From Neobacillus niacini (GTDB lineage Bacteria; Bacillota; Bacilli; Bacillales; Cytobacillaceae): DNA of 64,000 nucleotides. Below the pieces are notes generated by a model, which worked only from the letters and a program-made list of their open reading frames with translations, was not told where the DNA came from and searched no databases. Shown here piece after piece: positions 42,418 to 50,680 of this stretch. The stretch is from the NCBI RefSeq assembly GCF_019749295.1, contig NZ_JACWFG010000001.1, positions 518,604-582,603 of the forward strand, given 5' to 3'. Each line of letters starts with the position of its first letter. The first letter of the stretch is position 1. A program made the translations under genes and the position numbers.

Positions 42418-43188
42418 TTGGGTGAGTTATTTTCTGGGATTCCCTATTTACGAATGGGTGCTGGTGAAACATTGGTTTTTATTCATGGGCTTGGTGAAAT
42501 AAAAGAAGGCTGGTCGAACCAGTTTGAGTTTGCAGAACAGTATGACCTGATTATCCCCGATTTACGAGGGCATGGAGAGTATATTACCAACGAGGAAATT
42601 TCTATACCAAACTTTGCATTTGATGTAATTTGTTTGTTAAGGGGTCTTGGAATTGAAAGCGCACACATTTGCGGGTTATCTATGGGGGGAATGGTTGCAC
42701 AGGAAATTTATCGGCAAGCACCTGAAATGTGCAGGTCACTTATGCTCGTAAGTACATTCCATTATGCACCTAAACGTTTTGGTGAGCTATTTATAAAATT
42801 TCGAAAGTCTCGCGCGGAGTCTCTTTCCCTAGAGGAACAAAAAAATATGGCAGCACGTCTCTGCCTCTACTCATGGACTGAAAAAAACATTGAGAATTTT
42901 CATAAATTTTATCATCCGAATCGCGAATTTTATATACCTTCTATGAAAGCTTGCCTTGAAGTCAATAATCTATGCCTGCTGTCAAAGATTAAAGTACCAA
43001 CCCTAATTATAGGTGGTCAATACGACTCCGTAACACCAGTCTGGATTCAATTATTAATGCATAAGCAGATTAGACATTCTGATTTTGTTATATTTAGAAA
43101 TACAGGGCATATTGCTAAACTAGAAGCAAAAGAAGCCTTTAACGAAGTTTTGCGGAACTTTTTACACAAACATAAAAAAGCCAGTTAA
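42418..43188 (+). CDS. Alpha/beta hydrolase of PHA cluster 2
   Basis: 256 aa from TTG with GGAGGT 7 nt upstream. It is very similar along its length to the hydrolase at 17934: LVFIHGLGEIKEGW, DLRGHGE, GLSMGG, GGQYDSVTP and NTGHIAKLE give the same Ser-Asp-His triad. It again faces the phaC block. The motif shared with the phaQ promoter upstream suggests common control. A PHA-mobilising or chain-terminating role is inferred. Confidence 0.75.
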   Translation: MGELFSGIPYLRMGAGETLVFIHGLGEIKEGWSNQFEFAEQYDLIIPDLRGHGEYITNEEISIPNFAFDVICLLRGLGIESAHICGLSMGGMVAQEIYRQAPEMCRSLMLVSTFHYAPKRFGELFIKFRKSRAESLSLEEQKNMAARLCLYSWTEKNIENFHKFYHPNREFYIPSMKACLEVNNLCLLSKIKVPTLIIGGQYDSVTPVWIQLLMHKQIRHSDFVIFRNTGHIAKLEAKEAFNEVLRNFLHKHKKAS

Positions 43189-43212
43189 GGGAAGGACTGC
43201 CCCTTCCCTTTC
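43187..43212. terminator. Hairpin between hydrolase and phaC2
   Basis: AAGGGAAGG/CCTTCCCTT stem (43187-43195, 43202-43210) followed by TTCTTCCTT. It overlaps the hydrolase stop codon and serves convergent transcripts. Confidence 0.7.
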
Positions 43213-43258
43213 TTCCTTATCAATTATATAGTCTTGTCCTCACCTTTATTACTTTAAT

Positions 43259-44320
43259 TTAAAGTGGATTGGACCTGCTTGCAGCCCACTCATCTACAAC
43301 TACTGCAAACAATCCGGTTAATGCTAAGGATACATGACCAGCTTCAACTAGTTTATATGTCTTATCCTCACTTGAGATTAGATCCATGATTGGCAAGCTT
43401 TGAGGTTCTAAAACTAAATTATCATTAGATGAAGAGACAACAAGCATATTTGCTTTAATATTTTTCAAATTTGCATTTTTATCTCCTATCATTAATTCAC
43501 CCTTTACAAGCTTGTTCTCTTTAAAAAGATCATTCGACAATTGTCTAAATGCTTCACCTGCAAAAGGAACCTGATCAGTTGTCCATTTATTCATACGGCG
43601 CCATTTATCTACATATCGTGAATCATGAGCCCGGTTCAAAAGCATTGTATAGTTACTAAAATAAATAGGTGCAGATACTGCTCTAAACATTCCTTCTACA
43701 TATGCAGGAGGGACAACCCCAAAAACATCAATGAAGCGATCAACATTAATGGTTCCATCTTTTAGACCTTCTGCCCATTTATCAGGACCGACAATTGTAC
43801 TAAAGTCAATCGGTACCGTGGCAACAATCAAATTTTTAATTGGCTCTTCAGCAATTGAAGCGTAAATAGAAGCAATAGTTCCACCTAAGCAATAACCAAC
43901 CAGCGTTATCTCCTCTGCACCAGAATGGCGCAACGCACGCTTAACAGCTGTTCTTAAATATTTTTGGATATATGTATCCAGCCCAATATTTTTATCCTCA
44001 AAACCGGGTTCACCCCAGTCTAACAAATACACTTCATAACCACGGTTTGTAAGTCCCTCAATCACACTTGCCTTTGGTGCGATATCAAGAATATATGGTT
44101 TATTAAATAGAGAATAAACGAAGAATAAAGGAATTGCATATTTTTTTTGTTTGGCAGGATAATGCCATAATACGGATTTATTTTTTTTCCATACTTCATT
44201 TCTAGGTGTATGGCCGATTTTCGGTTCCGGTTCATTTAACACTTGAAAAACATGCTTCCAACGCTTCATTTCTTTCTCAAAGTCTAACGGTGGAAATAAA
44301 TTAGGTGTTTCTACTGCCAC
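43259..44320 (-). CDS. phaC: Class IV PHA synthase catalytic subunit, second copy
   Basis: 353 aa from GTG 44320 (GGAGGT upstream). Same triad as copy 1: Cys ~144 in VGYCLGGT, Asp ~300 in SSNDNLVL, His ~329 in EAGHVSLAL. The two proteins share long identical stretches (VPLFFVYS-like, EPQSLPIMDL) but differ in many substrate-pocket regions, so monomer preference may differ. All catalytic residues are kept, so both copies are probably active. phaR2 lies 21 nt upstream. Confidence 0.94.
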   Translation of the reverse strand: MAVETPNLFPPLDFEKEMKRWKHVFQVLNEPEPKIGHTPRNEVWKKNKSVLWHYPAKQKKYAIPLFFVYSLFNKPYILDIAPKASVIEGLTNRGYEVYLLDWGEPGFEDKNIGLDTYIQKYLRTAVKRALRHSGAEEITLVGYCLGGTIASIYASIAEEPIKNLIVATVPIDFSTIVGPDKWAEGLKDGTINVDRFIDVFGVVPPAYVEGMFRAVSAPIYFSNYTMLLNRAHDSRYVDKWRRMNKWTTDQVPFAGEAFRQLSNDLFKENKLVKGELMIGDKNANLKNIKANMLVVSSSNDNLVLEPQSLPIMDLISSEDKTYKLVEAGHVSLALTGLFAVVVDEWAASRSNPL

Positions 44321-44341
44321 TTTATTGACCTCCTACTTTGA

Positions 44342-44908
44342 CTATTTCGCTGAACCCGCTCCTGCTAGGATTGGTTCTTCCCTTTTGTCTTTCTCTATCA
44401 AATTTTTCAGTATCTCAAATTCATCTTTAAAAGTATTTAATTTACTTAGTTCAAGCTTCATCTCTTGGAGTTCACTTTGTATGTTTTTAGAATCAGCCAG
44501 CTCTTTTTTCGTTTTAACTAACTCTGTTTTAAGCTGCTTTGTAAGTTTAATGATTTCCTTAGACACTTCTACTACCGTTTCAATTTCTTTACTTTGTGTT
44601 TTCATGGAATCTTGTAAATCCCAAATTTGTTCTTCAAGAGATTCAATTTTTTCTTCTGTTTGGATGGTTAATGTCGCAACATTAGCCAGGTCGTTCTTAG
44701 TTGGGATATTTAGTACACCCGCAAGTGCCTCTTGATTTTTTCTAAATGCTTCAAGGTATCGAGATTGTGTTTCAGCCCCTGCTTTTGACATTTTGACGAA
44801 TTCAGAGTTATTTGTCCAAAGATAAATAAAATCATTTATCTGTTTTTCCCACAATTCACTGTATTTTTTGAATGAATCATATGGATCATACGGTCTATTT
44901 GTCGTCAT
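44342..44908 (-). CDS. phaR: PHA synthase subunit PhaR, second copy
   Basis: 188 aa from ATG 44908 (GAGGTG 7 nt upstream). The N-terminus YDPYDSFKKYSELWEKQIND and core LNIPTKNDLANVATLTIQTE, LEEQIWDLQDSM match PhaR. The coiled coil is shorter than in copy 1, giving the usual family length. It is placed between phaC2 and a phasin-like gene, the same order as in cluster 1. Confidence 0.9.
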   Translation of the reverse strand: MTTNRPYDPYDSFKKYSELWEKQINDFIYLWTNNSEFVKMSKAGAETQSRYLEAFRKNQEALAGVLNIPTKNDLANVATLTIQTEEKIESLEEQIWDLQDSMKTQSKEIETVVEVSKEIIKLTKQLKTELVKTKKELADSKNIQSELQEMKLELSKLNTFKDEFEILKNLIEKDKREEPILAGAGSAK

Positions 44909-44927
44909 TTTGTTCACCTCAATAGAG

Positions 44928-45533
44928 TTAAGATTTTGTAGATTCGGTAATATTTTTCATATATTGCTGAAAAGGAAATAGGGCAGATTTTACTTGCTTT
45001 TCAAATAGATTGACAAATATTTTTTGATTTTCATATAAAATATTTGTTGTCCCCTTTACAGCTTGAATATATTTATCTCGGCTTCTCTTTCTAAATGCAA
45101 TATATTGTTCTACATACTCTAAGTACTTATCCAGTGCTTGACCATTCGATAAAGAGCGAATAGGGGTTGTTAAAAGTGTTGTAGTTTTATTCTGAATATC
45201 GTCAACTACTCGGTTAATGTCTTCATATGATTTAACAGGGAAAAAATGTTGAACAGTAGTTGTGGTCATGAGTAATTCTTCCCGAGCATATTTTTCCCAA
45301 ACAAGAAGCTCTCTCTTAAATTGCTCAGTAATAGCTTTACTATTTTCTTGATTCCTTTTAATATCTTCGACATACTGTTTAGTCGCGTTTAAGAATACAC
45401 CATCACGCTTATTTAAGCGTTCAGCCCACGCATCCATTTCTTCAAAGGCAGCTTTCCACATCAATTCATAGCTTGATAGTTGTTTGTCCTGGTAACCTTG
45501 ATTTTCAACTGTTGATTCATTTTGAGTTGTCAT
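44928..45533 (-). CDS. Phasin-like PHA-cluster protein (paralogue 2)
   Basis: 201 aa, helical. It matches the C-terminal ~175 residues of the protein encoded at 20600-21355: YVEDIKRNQENSKAITEQFK, WEKYAREELLMTTTTVQHFF, YVEQYIAFRKRSRDKYIQAV, NLFEKQVKSALFPFQQYMK. The long charged head of paralogue 1 is missing. GGAGGAAA precedes the ATG. Gene order before phaR is conserved between clusters, which argues for a function in PHA granule formation. Confidence 0.65.
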   Translation of the reverse strand: MTTQNESTVENQGYQDKQLSSYELMWKAAFEEMDAWAERLNKRDGVFLNATKQYVEDIKRNQENSKAITEQFKRELLVWEKYAREELLMTTTTVQHFFPVKSYEDINRVVDDIQNKTTTLLTTPIRSLSNGQALDKYLEYVEQYIAFRKRSRDKYIQAVKGTTNILYENQKIFVNLFEKQVKSALFPFQQYMKNITESTKS

Positions 45534-45553
45534 AATTGATTTCCTCCTCTATT

Positions 45554-45994
45554 CTAATCTTTAAATATGAACTTCAATTCCTCGAGCTCTTTTTCTAATG
45601 TTTTTAATTTAGCTGTCTTGATGTTTTTGACTTCATCCTCAATAAGGGAGAGCAGGTCTGATAGAGAATTATTAAGCTTTTTAAATACGATATTGTCCTT
45701 TTCCAAGTCCTTATTTAGTTCGTAAATTGTTTCTTCTAGACTATCTATCCTTTCTATACAATCTACTTTTTTTCCTGCAAGAGTTACAAATTCACCTTTA
45801 TTGGGAATATCAAATACAGTAAGCCAATTGTTTATTAACTTTCGCTGAAACACAATAAAGTCTAAATGTTTATCCAGTGTTTTTCCAAAAGCATGTGTAA
45901 AGGTTAAAGAATTGGTATATGCATGAATTCTCTTATTCCACTCTTTTTCTAACTCTTTATAAAAAGTTTCAGGGTCTTGATGCCTCGATTCCAT
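45554..45994 (-). CDS. Short PhaR/PhaE-like third subunit (146 aa)
   Basis: Aligns by eye with the N-terminal half of both PhaR proteins: DP-----K---E-W---I near the start, FDIPNKGEFVTLAGKKVDCI in place of the PhaR NIPTKxDxANVA block, then IDSLEETIYELN in place of LEEQIWNLQ. It then has a short coiled coil and stops. It has no counterpart in cluster 1. It is 20 nt upstream of the phasin-like gene, so it belongs to the operon. A regulatory or dominant PhaR variant, or a granule-surface factor, are possible roles. Confidence 0.6.
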   Translation of the reverse strand: MESRHQDPETFYKELEKEWNKRIHAYTNSLTFTHAFGKTLDKHLDFIVFQRKLINNWLTVFDIPNKGEFVTLAGKKVDCIERIDSLEETIYELNKDLEKDNIVFKKLNNSLSDLLSLIEDEVKNIKTAKLKTLEKELEELKFIFKD

Positions 45995-46096
45995 AAGTTC
46001 CCTCTAATCTGACCAGTTAGTATGTTAATTTTAGGATAAGAAATATATATCTTTTAGTCAATCTACAAAAGTATAAATCTAACACCAAACGCCCTA

Positions 46097-47731
46097 TTAA
46101 ACTTTTAATTTGGTTCTCTCTTGATCTCTTAATGTTCTTCTTAGTAATTTTCCAACAGTTGATTTTGGGAGTTCGGGCAGTATCTCTACTTCTTTTGGAG
46201 CCTTATAAGGAGCTAGGTTTTCTTTAGCAAATAATTTTATATTCTCCTCTGAAAGCGAATGACCAGCCTTTAATTTGACATATGCCTTAACCGTCTCTCC
46301 TCTATAAGGATCAGGCACACCAATTACGAGCGCTTCTTCTATAGCTTCCAACTGGTAAAGAACATCCTCAATTTCACTTGGATATACATTGTATCCGCTT
46401 GCAATAATCATATCCTTTTTACGGTCTAGAATATAAAAATATCCATCCTCATCCATTTTGGCCATATCACCTGTAAATAGCCATCCATCCTTTAATGCAG
46501 CTGCTGTATCTTCAGGACAGTTCCAATAACCTTTCATAACCTGAGGACCTTTAATAATTAATTCTCCTTCTTCTCCTACCGGTGCGTCTATATATCCATC
46601 ATCGGTTTCACGAACGATTCTTGCAATCGTACTCTGAACAGGAATTCCGATACTGCCATACTTTCTAGGTACGAAAGGAGGATTAAAGATGACTGTAGGT
46701 GCTGCCTCAGAAAGACCGTATCCATCGAGCAGCTTTGCACCCGTCCGTTTTTCAAAGATCTTCACTTGTTCTACCGGTAAAGGAGCTCCTCCACAGCTTA
46801 TGTAATACAATTGATCGAATCCACATTCTTCTAAACCTGGTTGACTGTTTAATGCAAAAAACATGGTTGGAACCGCTGACATTTGGAATGGTTTTTCACG
46901 TTTAACAGTTTCCATAACTTCTTTAACATCAAATCGAGGTAAAATAATTTGGTTTGCTCCTTCTCTAATTCCACAAAGCGCAACACTTGAGAGTCCATAA
47001 ACGTGAAAAAACGGCAGAACGGTGATCATTTTAAAGGATTCTGGTCGATTCTCACATGTTTTATAAGCAAAATCACAAACTTGGTTAAAGTTTGCTAACA
47101 GATTATTATGGGTAAGCATAACGCCCTTAGCTAGACCTGTAGTTCCACCAGTATATTGAAGCATCGCGACATCCTCTAGTGGATTGATTTCTACTACTGG
47201 GTTGTCGATATCCTCAGCAAGAAAATCATCAAAATAAAGGTCACCTTCAGCAAGGTCAATTTGGGATCCGCCAAATCCTACAACAACTACCTTCTTTAAA
47301 GAGGTATTTGACTGGACTTTCTTAATTCTTGAATATAACGCATCAAGAACAACTATGTATTCAGAGCCAGAATCTGTTAATACATGCTCTATTTCTCTTT
47401 CTACATACATCGGGTTAACTTGAACAGCGATTCCACCTAAACGAAAAGCAGCGAATAATGTAAAAAGGTAATGTGGTGAATTGGGAAGCATAATAGACAA
47501 AGTATCGCCTTTTTTAAATCCATCTCTATATAAGGCAGTTGACAGCTTGTCAGTTATTTCTTTCGTATCATTGTAACTCCAAACCTTACCATAGAATGTG
47601 AATGCAGGTTTATCGGTATACCGGCTTACTGCACCTTGTAAAAAATCATAGAGTGTTTCGTGTTCAATATTTACATGCTCGCTAATTCTCGAATCATAAA
47701 TCTTCAACCACGGCTTTTCTTGATAAACCAA
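46097..47731 (-). CDS. Long/medium-chain fatty acid-CoA ligase (module B)
   Basis: 544 aa from a TTG start with AAGGAGG 8 nt upstream. Motifs YTGGTTGLAKG, DGYGLSEAAP, GWLFTGDMAKMDEDGYFYIL, DRKKDMIIASGYNVYPSEIE and LPKSTVGKLLRR give a complete ANL acyl-CoA synthetase. It is closely related to the ligases of modules A and C. It is 102 nt upstream of the short PhaR-like gene and is expected to supply acyl-CoA to PHA or beta-oxidation. Confidence 0.92.
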   Translation of the reverse strand: MVYQEKPWLKIYDSRISEHVNIEHETLYDFLQGAVSRYTDKPAFTFYGKVWSYNDTKEITDKLSTALYRDGFKKGDTLSIMLPNSPHYLFTLFAAFRLGGIAVQVNPMYVEREIEHVLTDSGSEYIVVLDALYSRIKKVQSNTSLKKVVVVGFGGSQIDLAEGDLYFDDFLAEDIDNPVVEINPLEDVAMLQYTGGTTGLAKGVMLTHNNLLANFNQVCDFAYKTCENRPESFKMITVLPFFHVYGLSSVALCGIREGANQIILPRFDVKEVMETVKREKPFQMSAVPTMFFALNSQPGLEECGFDQLYYISCGGAPLPVEQVKIFEKRTGAKLLDGYGLSEAAPTVIFNPPFVPRKYGSIGIPVQSTIARIVRETDDGYIDAPVGEEGELIIKGPQVMKGYWNCPEDTAAALKDGWLFTGDMAKMDEDGYFYILDRKKDMIIASGYNVYPSEIEDVLYQLEAIEEALVIGVPDPYRGETVKAYVKLKAGHSLSEENIKLFAKENLAPYKAPKEVEILPELPKSTVGKLLRRTLRDQERTKLKV

Positions 47732-48185
47732 AACACAACCTCCTTAAGATTCTCATTCAATAATATTTAGTTCGACACATATTTCAAATAACCTACTAAA
47801 TTTCGCAGATTAAAATATTGTATAATTCAAATTATTGTAATAAAATGCTATTTTGTAAACCTTCCATTTTCGACACATTTCTACAATATTCCAAATAAAA
47901 CTCTTATATTATTCAAATCCTTCATGATATGACTATTTTTTCAACTCCAATAGGATGTAAGAATTAAAGAAATTTGTCGAAAAAAACTTACTTGCCACAA
48001 AATTGTAACAGTTTTATTTGACAATATCCTCATTTCCCTCTGCTAAATCTTTGCTTACATTAAGTTAACTAGATAAAATAATATTTTCCTATAAATGTTT
48101 ACAGCACTTTCAGTACCATTTTTGTTCTTTCAGATTGTGAGATTTCATATAATTTACAATATATAGTAAAAAGGGAGTGATAAGA
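47732..48185. other. Divergent regulatory region between ligase B and hydrolase C
   Basis: 454 nt, AT-rich, no gene seen. It holds the ligase B promoter (47831-47875) and a second TGTCGA (minus strand, ~47776-47781). On the plus side there is TGTCGA near 47971, TTGACA at 48018-48023 and TATAAT at 48148-48153, a likely -10 of the hydrolase gene. Confidence 0.5.
47831..47875 (-). promoter_or_regulatory. Ligase B promoter with upstream TGTCGA box
   Basis: Minus strand: TGTCGA (47875-47870), 9 nt, GTTTACAA (47860-47853), 17 nt after TTTACA, AATAAT (47836-47831). Spacing is identical to the ligase A promoter. Confidence 0.7.
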
Positions 48186-48989
48186 ATGCCAATTACTAAG
48201 GCAAATGGAATTGAATTATATTATGAAGTTCATGGTGAAGGTGAACCGCTGCTTTTAATTATGGGTTTATCCCTTACTTCTAAATCATGGTTTCGAACAT
48301 TGCCCGCTTTAAGTGAACAATATAAAGTGATCGTATTCGATAATCGCGGTGTAGGTCTAAGCGGGAAACCTAATACTCCCTACTCAATTGAATTAATGGC
48401 CGAAGACGCTAGATCTGTTTTGGACGCCGCAGGTGTAGATTCAGCACATGTTTACGGCATTTCTATGGGAGGAATGATAGCGCAAAGATTTGCTGTCAAC
48501 TACCCGGATAGAGTTAGGTCCCTCATCCTAGGCTGCACGACATCAGGAGGAGAAAAACATGTACAACCTGGTGCTGAGGTATCTATGCTAATGCTGTCTA
48601 GAGGTTCATCTACAGCCACACCAGAAGAAATGGCCTGGGCAACTGCTCCTATCCTTTATAGTCAATCGTTCATCGAAAATCATAGGGAACTCGTCGCTGA
48701 AGATGTCCAAAGGCGAATTGAGATACCTGTCCTTCCCTACGCTTACATGCTGCAGCTCCAAGCATGTCTAGCTCATGACACATATAATGAAATAGACCAA
48801 ATAAAAGTACCTGTTTTGGTTATTCATGGAACTGAGGATAAATTAGTTCCATATGAAAATGGTGTTACACTGGCCGAGAAAATACCCAATGCTGAATTTC
48901 TGACCATTAATGGCGCCGGTCACATCTATCTAACGGAAGCGAATGATTTAGTAAATAAAAGAGTCCTAGAGTTTCTAAATAACCTATAA
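48186..48989 (+). CDS. Alpha/beta hydrolase (module C)
   Basis: 267 aa from ATG 48186, 9 nt after AAAGGGAG. MPITKANGIELYYEVHGEGE then LLLIMGLSLTSKSW (oxyanion region GLS rather than HG), DNRGVGLSGKP, nucleophile elbow GISMGG, Asp in HGTEDKLVP, His in GAGHIYLTE. The pattern fits 3-oxoadipate enol-lactonase/esterase-like hydrolases and is a more distant relative of the two PHA-cluster hydrolases. It is divergent from ligase B and convergent with the SDR. Substrate unknown. Confidence 0.78.
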   Translation: MPITKANGIELYYEVHGEGEPLLLIMGLSLTSKSWFRTLPALSEQYKVIVFDNRGVGLSGKPNTPYSIELMAEDARSVLDAAGVDSAHVYGISMGGMIAQRFAVNYPDRVRSLILGCTTSGGEKHVQPGAEVSMLMLSRGSSTATPEEMAWATAPILYSQSFIENHRELVAEDVQRRIEIPVLPYAYMLQLQACLAHDTYNEIDQIKVPVLVIHGTEDKLVPYENGVTLAEKIPNAEFLTINGAGHIYLTEANDLVNKRVLEFLNNL

Positions 48990-49000
48990 TTTCATCCCAA

Positions 49001-49029
49001 AAATGCCCAATCATTTTGACTGGGCATTT
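49001..49029. terminator. Bidirectional terminator (hydrolase C / SDR)
   Basis: AAATGCCCA/TGGGCATTT stem (49001-49009, 49021-49029) with T-rich sequence on the plus side and an A-run (T on minus) on the other. Confidence 0.8.
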
Positions 49030-49035
49030 CTATTT

Positions 49036-49815
49036 TTACTGAACACTTGCACTTGTCCCGCCGTCTACAACCAGAACATGACCGTAAACATAGTTAGAAG
49101 CATCACTGGCTAAAAATAATGCTGGGCCTTTCATATCGTCATCAGATCCAAATCGTCCTGCCGGTGTTCTCTCAAGTATTTTATCCCCTGAATAATCTAA
49201 TATCCCTTTTGCCATCTTTGTTGGGAAAAATCCTGGAGCAATGGCATTGACATGAATATTATATGGTGCCAGTTTAACTGCCAGATCTTTCGTAAACGTA
49301 ATGACTGCTCCTTTACTGGTTGAATAGCCAATTGCATCCATCACTGTTGGATCTTGACCGCCAAGTCCTGCTATCGAAGCAATATTTATGATTTTACCAG
49401 AACGCTGTTCCTTCATAACTTTCCCAACTGCCTGCGAAAATAAGAACACGGCTTTAAGATTGATATTCATTACCTTATCCCATTTGTCTGCAGGCATTTC
49501 TAGTGCAGGGGCCCCCCAGCTTACACCACTATTATTGACCAAAATATCAATTCTTCCAAACTCTTTAATAGTCTCATCAACAACATACTGAATTTCCTCA
49601 GGATTTGAAACATCACATTTTAATGCAAGTGAACGAACCCCTTTTGCTTTTAGACTATCGCTAATTTGCTGACAAGCCTCAAGGTTTCGAGAACAAACAA
49701 CCACATTTGCACCAGCATCTGCATAGGAATCTGCTATTTGTTCACCAAGACCTCTTCCTCCTCCGGTTACAATTGCTGTTTTCCCTTGTAAACTAAATAA
49801 ATCATTAACTGTCAT
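49036..49815 (-). CDS. Short-chain dehydrogenase/reductase (3-oxoacyl or gluconate-5-dehydrogenase-like)
   Basis: 259 aa from ATG 49815 (GGAGTG upstream). Classical SDR: cofactor loop TGGGRGLGEQIA, NNSGVSW, catalytic Ser in IASIAG and YSTSK. The closest type by eye is gluconate 5-dehydrogenase/3-oxoacyl reductase-like SDRs; it is not an obvious PhaB. It shares its promoter architecture exactly with the three acyl-CoA ligases, so an acyl-CoA substrate such as 3-oxoacyl- or 3-hydroxyacyl-CoA is inferred. Confidence 0.8.
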   Translation of the reverse strand: MTVNDLFSLQGKTAIVTGGGRGLGEQIADSYADAGANVVVCSRNLEACQQISDSLKAKGVRSLALKCDVSNPEEIQYVVDETIKEFGRIDILVNNSGVSWGAPALEMPADKWDKVMNINLKAVFLFSQAVGKVMKEQRSGKIINIASIAGLGGQDPTVMDAIGYSTSKGAVITFTKDLAVKLAPYNIHVNAIAPGFFPTKMAKGILDYSGDKILERTPAGRFGSDDDMKGPALFLASDASNYVYGHVLVVDGGTSASVQ

Positions 49816-49847
49816 CTGCCTTATCACTCCTTTATTCTATTACAATT

Positions 49848-49892
49848 ATTATTCTAATAAATGGTAAATTTGTAAACTTACGATTTTCGACA
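49848..49892 (-). promoter_or_regulatory. SDR promoter with upstream TGTCGA box
   Basis: Minus strand: TGTCGA (49892-49887), 9 nt, GTTTACAA (49877-49870), 17 nt after TTTACA, AATAAT (49853-49848). The leader is only ~25 nt. Confidence 0.7.
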
Positions 49893-49909
49893 TTTTTCTG
49901 CATTTCAAC

Positions 49910-49934
49910 AAAAAAAATCCATGATATTCATGGA
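49910..49934 (-). terminator. Terminator of YitT-like gene
   Basis: TCCATGA/TCATGGA stem (49918-49924, 49928-49934) with a 3-nt loop and eight T on the minus strand. Confidence 0.8.
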
Positions 49935-49955
49935 CCCTTTTACTCAAGGTTTGTT

Positions 49956-50570
49956 TTATTTGATAATGAAATCAATCGTTTTATACGCAATGAAAAATGT
50001 TGCCAAAGAAAAAATTGCCTCTTTCAATCCAAATATAAAAATAGAGCTTCCAAAAATAAATAAATTAAAAAACATAACAACTTCTCCAATAGAAAAAGGG
50101 GTTCGTTTACTTATTAAAATGGCCAATACCTCTGTACCATCTAAGGATCCTCCAAATCGAATCACACAACCCACACCTAGTCCTAAGGTAATCCCGCCTA
50201 TTACAATAACAATTAATGGATTACTTGTTAGGGAAGAAAATGGTTCAAAAAAATGGGTTACGAATGAAAGGACAGTTATCGCAAAAAGACTTAGGATTAG
50301 AAATCTCTTTCCAAGGTAAGAGTAGCCCAAAATAAAAAAAGGAGTATTTAATAATAATAGAAATAAACCAATTTCTATGCTGGTGATATGAGAGAGAATA
50401 ATACTTAGTCCTACAATACCGCCATCAATAACACTATTTTTCACCAACAATAACTGTAAGGATACCCCAACTAGTGAAGCCCCGCAGAAGACGTATAATA
50501 ATCTTTTATTAATAGATATATAAGCAGATCGGGTATAACTATTATAATAACTAACTCTCTTCTTATACAT
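49956..50570 (-). CDS. YitT-family membrane protein, short form lacking DUF2179
   Basis: 204 aa with about five membrane segments. VFCGASLVGVSLQLLLVKNS, GGIVGLSIILSH, RFGGSLDGTEVLAILISKRT and the ending FIAYKTIDFII are YitT-family signatures. Usual YitT proteins continue for ~80 residues as a cytoplasmic DUF2179 domain; here a stop follows the last helix and a proper terminator comes 20 nt later. So this is a natural short form or an old truncation. Substrate unknown. It is encoded between the SDR and ligase C. Confidence 0.75.
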   Translation of the reverse strand: MYKKRVSYYNSYTRSAYISINKRLLYVFCGASLVGVSLQLLLVKNSVIDGGIVGLSIILSHITSIEIGLFLLLLNTPFFILGYSYLGKRFLILSLFAITVLSFVTHFFEPFSSLTSNPLIVIVIGGITLGLGVGCVIRFGGSLDGTEVLAILISKRTPFSIGEVVMFFNLFIFGSSIFIFGLKEAIFSLATFFIAYKTIDFIIK

Positions 50571-50680
50571 AATCCGCCCCTTCAGCTAGATTTATCTCTC
50601 CTTTACAGTATATTCTTTTAAATATGAATAATGCCCGACCATCTGGTCAGGCATCTTGTTTTACTATCTTTAATGGCTGA

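Noticed and set aside
47750-47757. FadR half-site before ligase B
   Set aside because: Only TCATTCA is present; the other arm is missing.
49921-50319. 132-aa plus-strand ORF
   Set aside because: Antisense shadow of the YitT-like membrane protein gene; no ribosome site.
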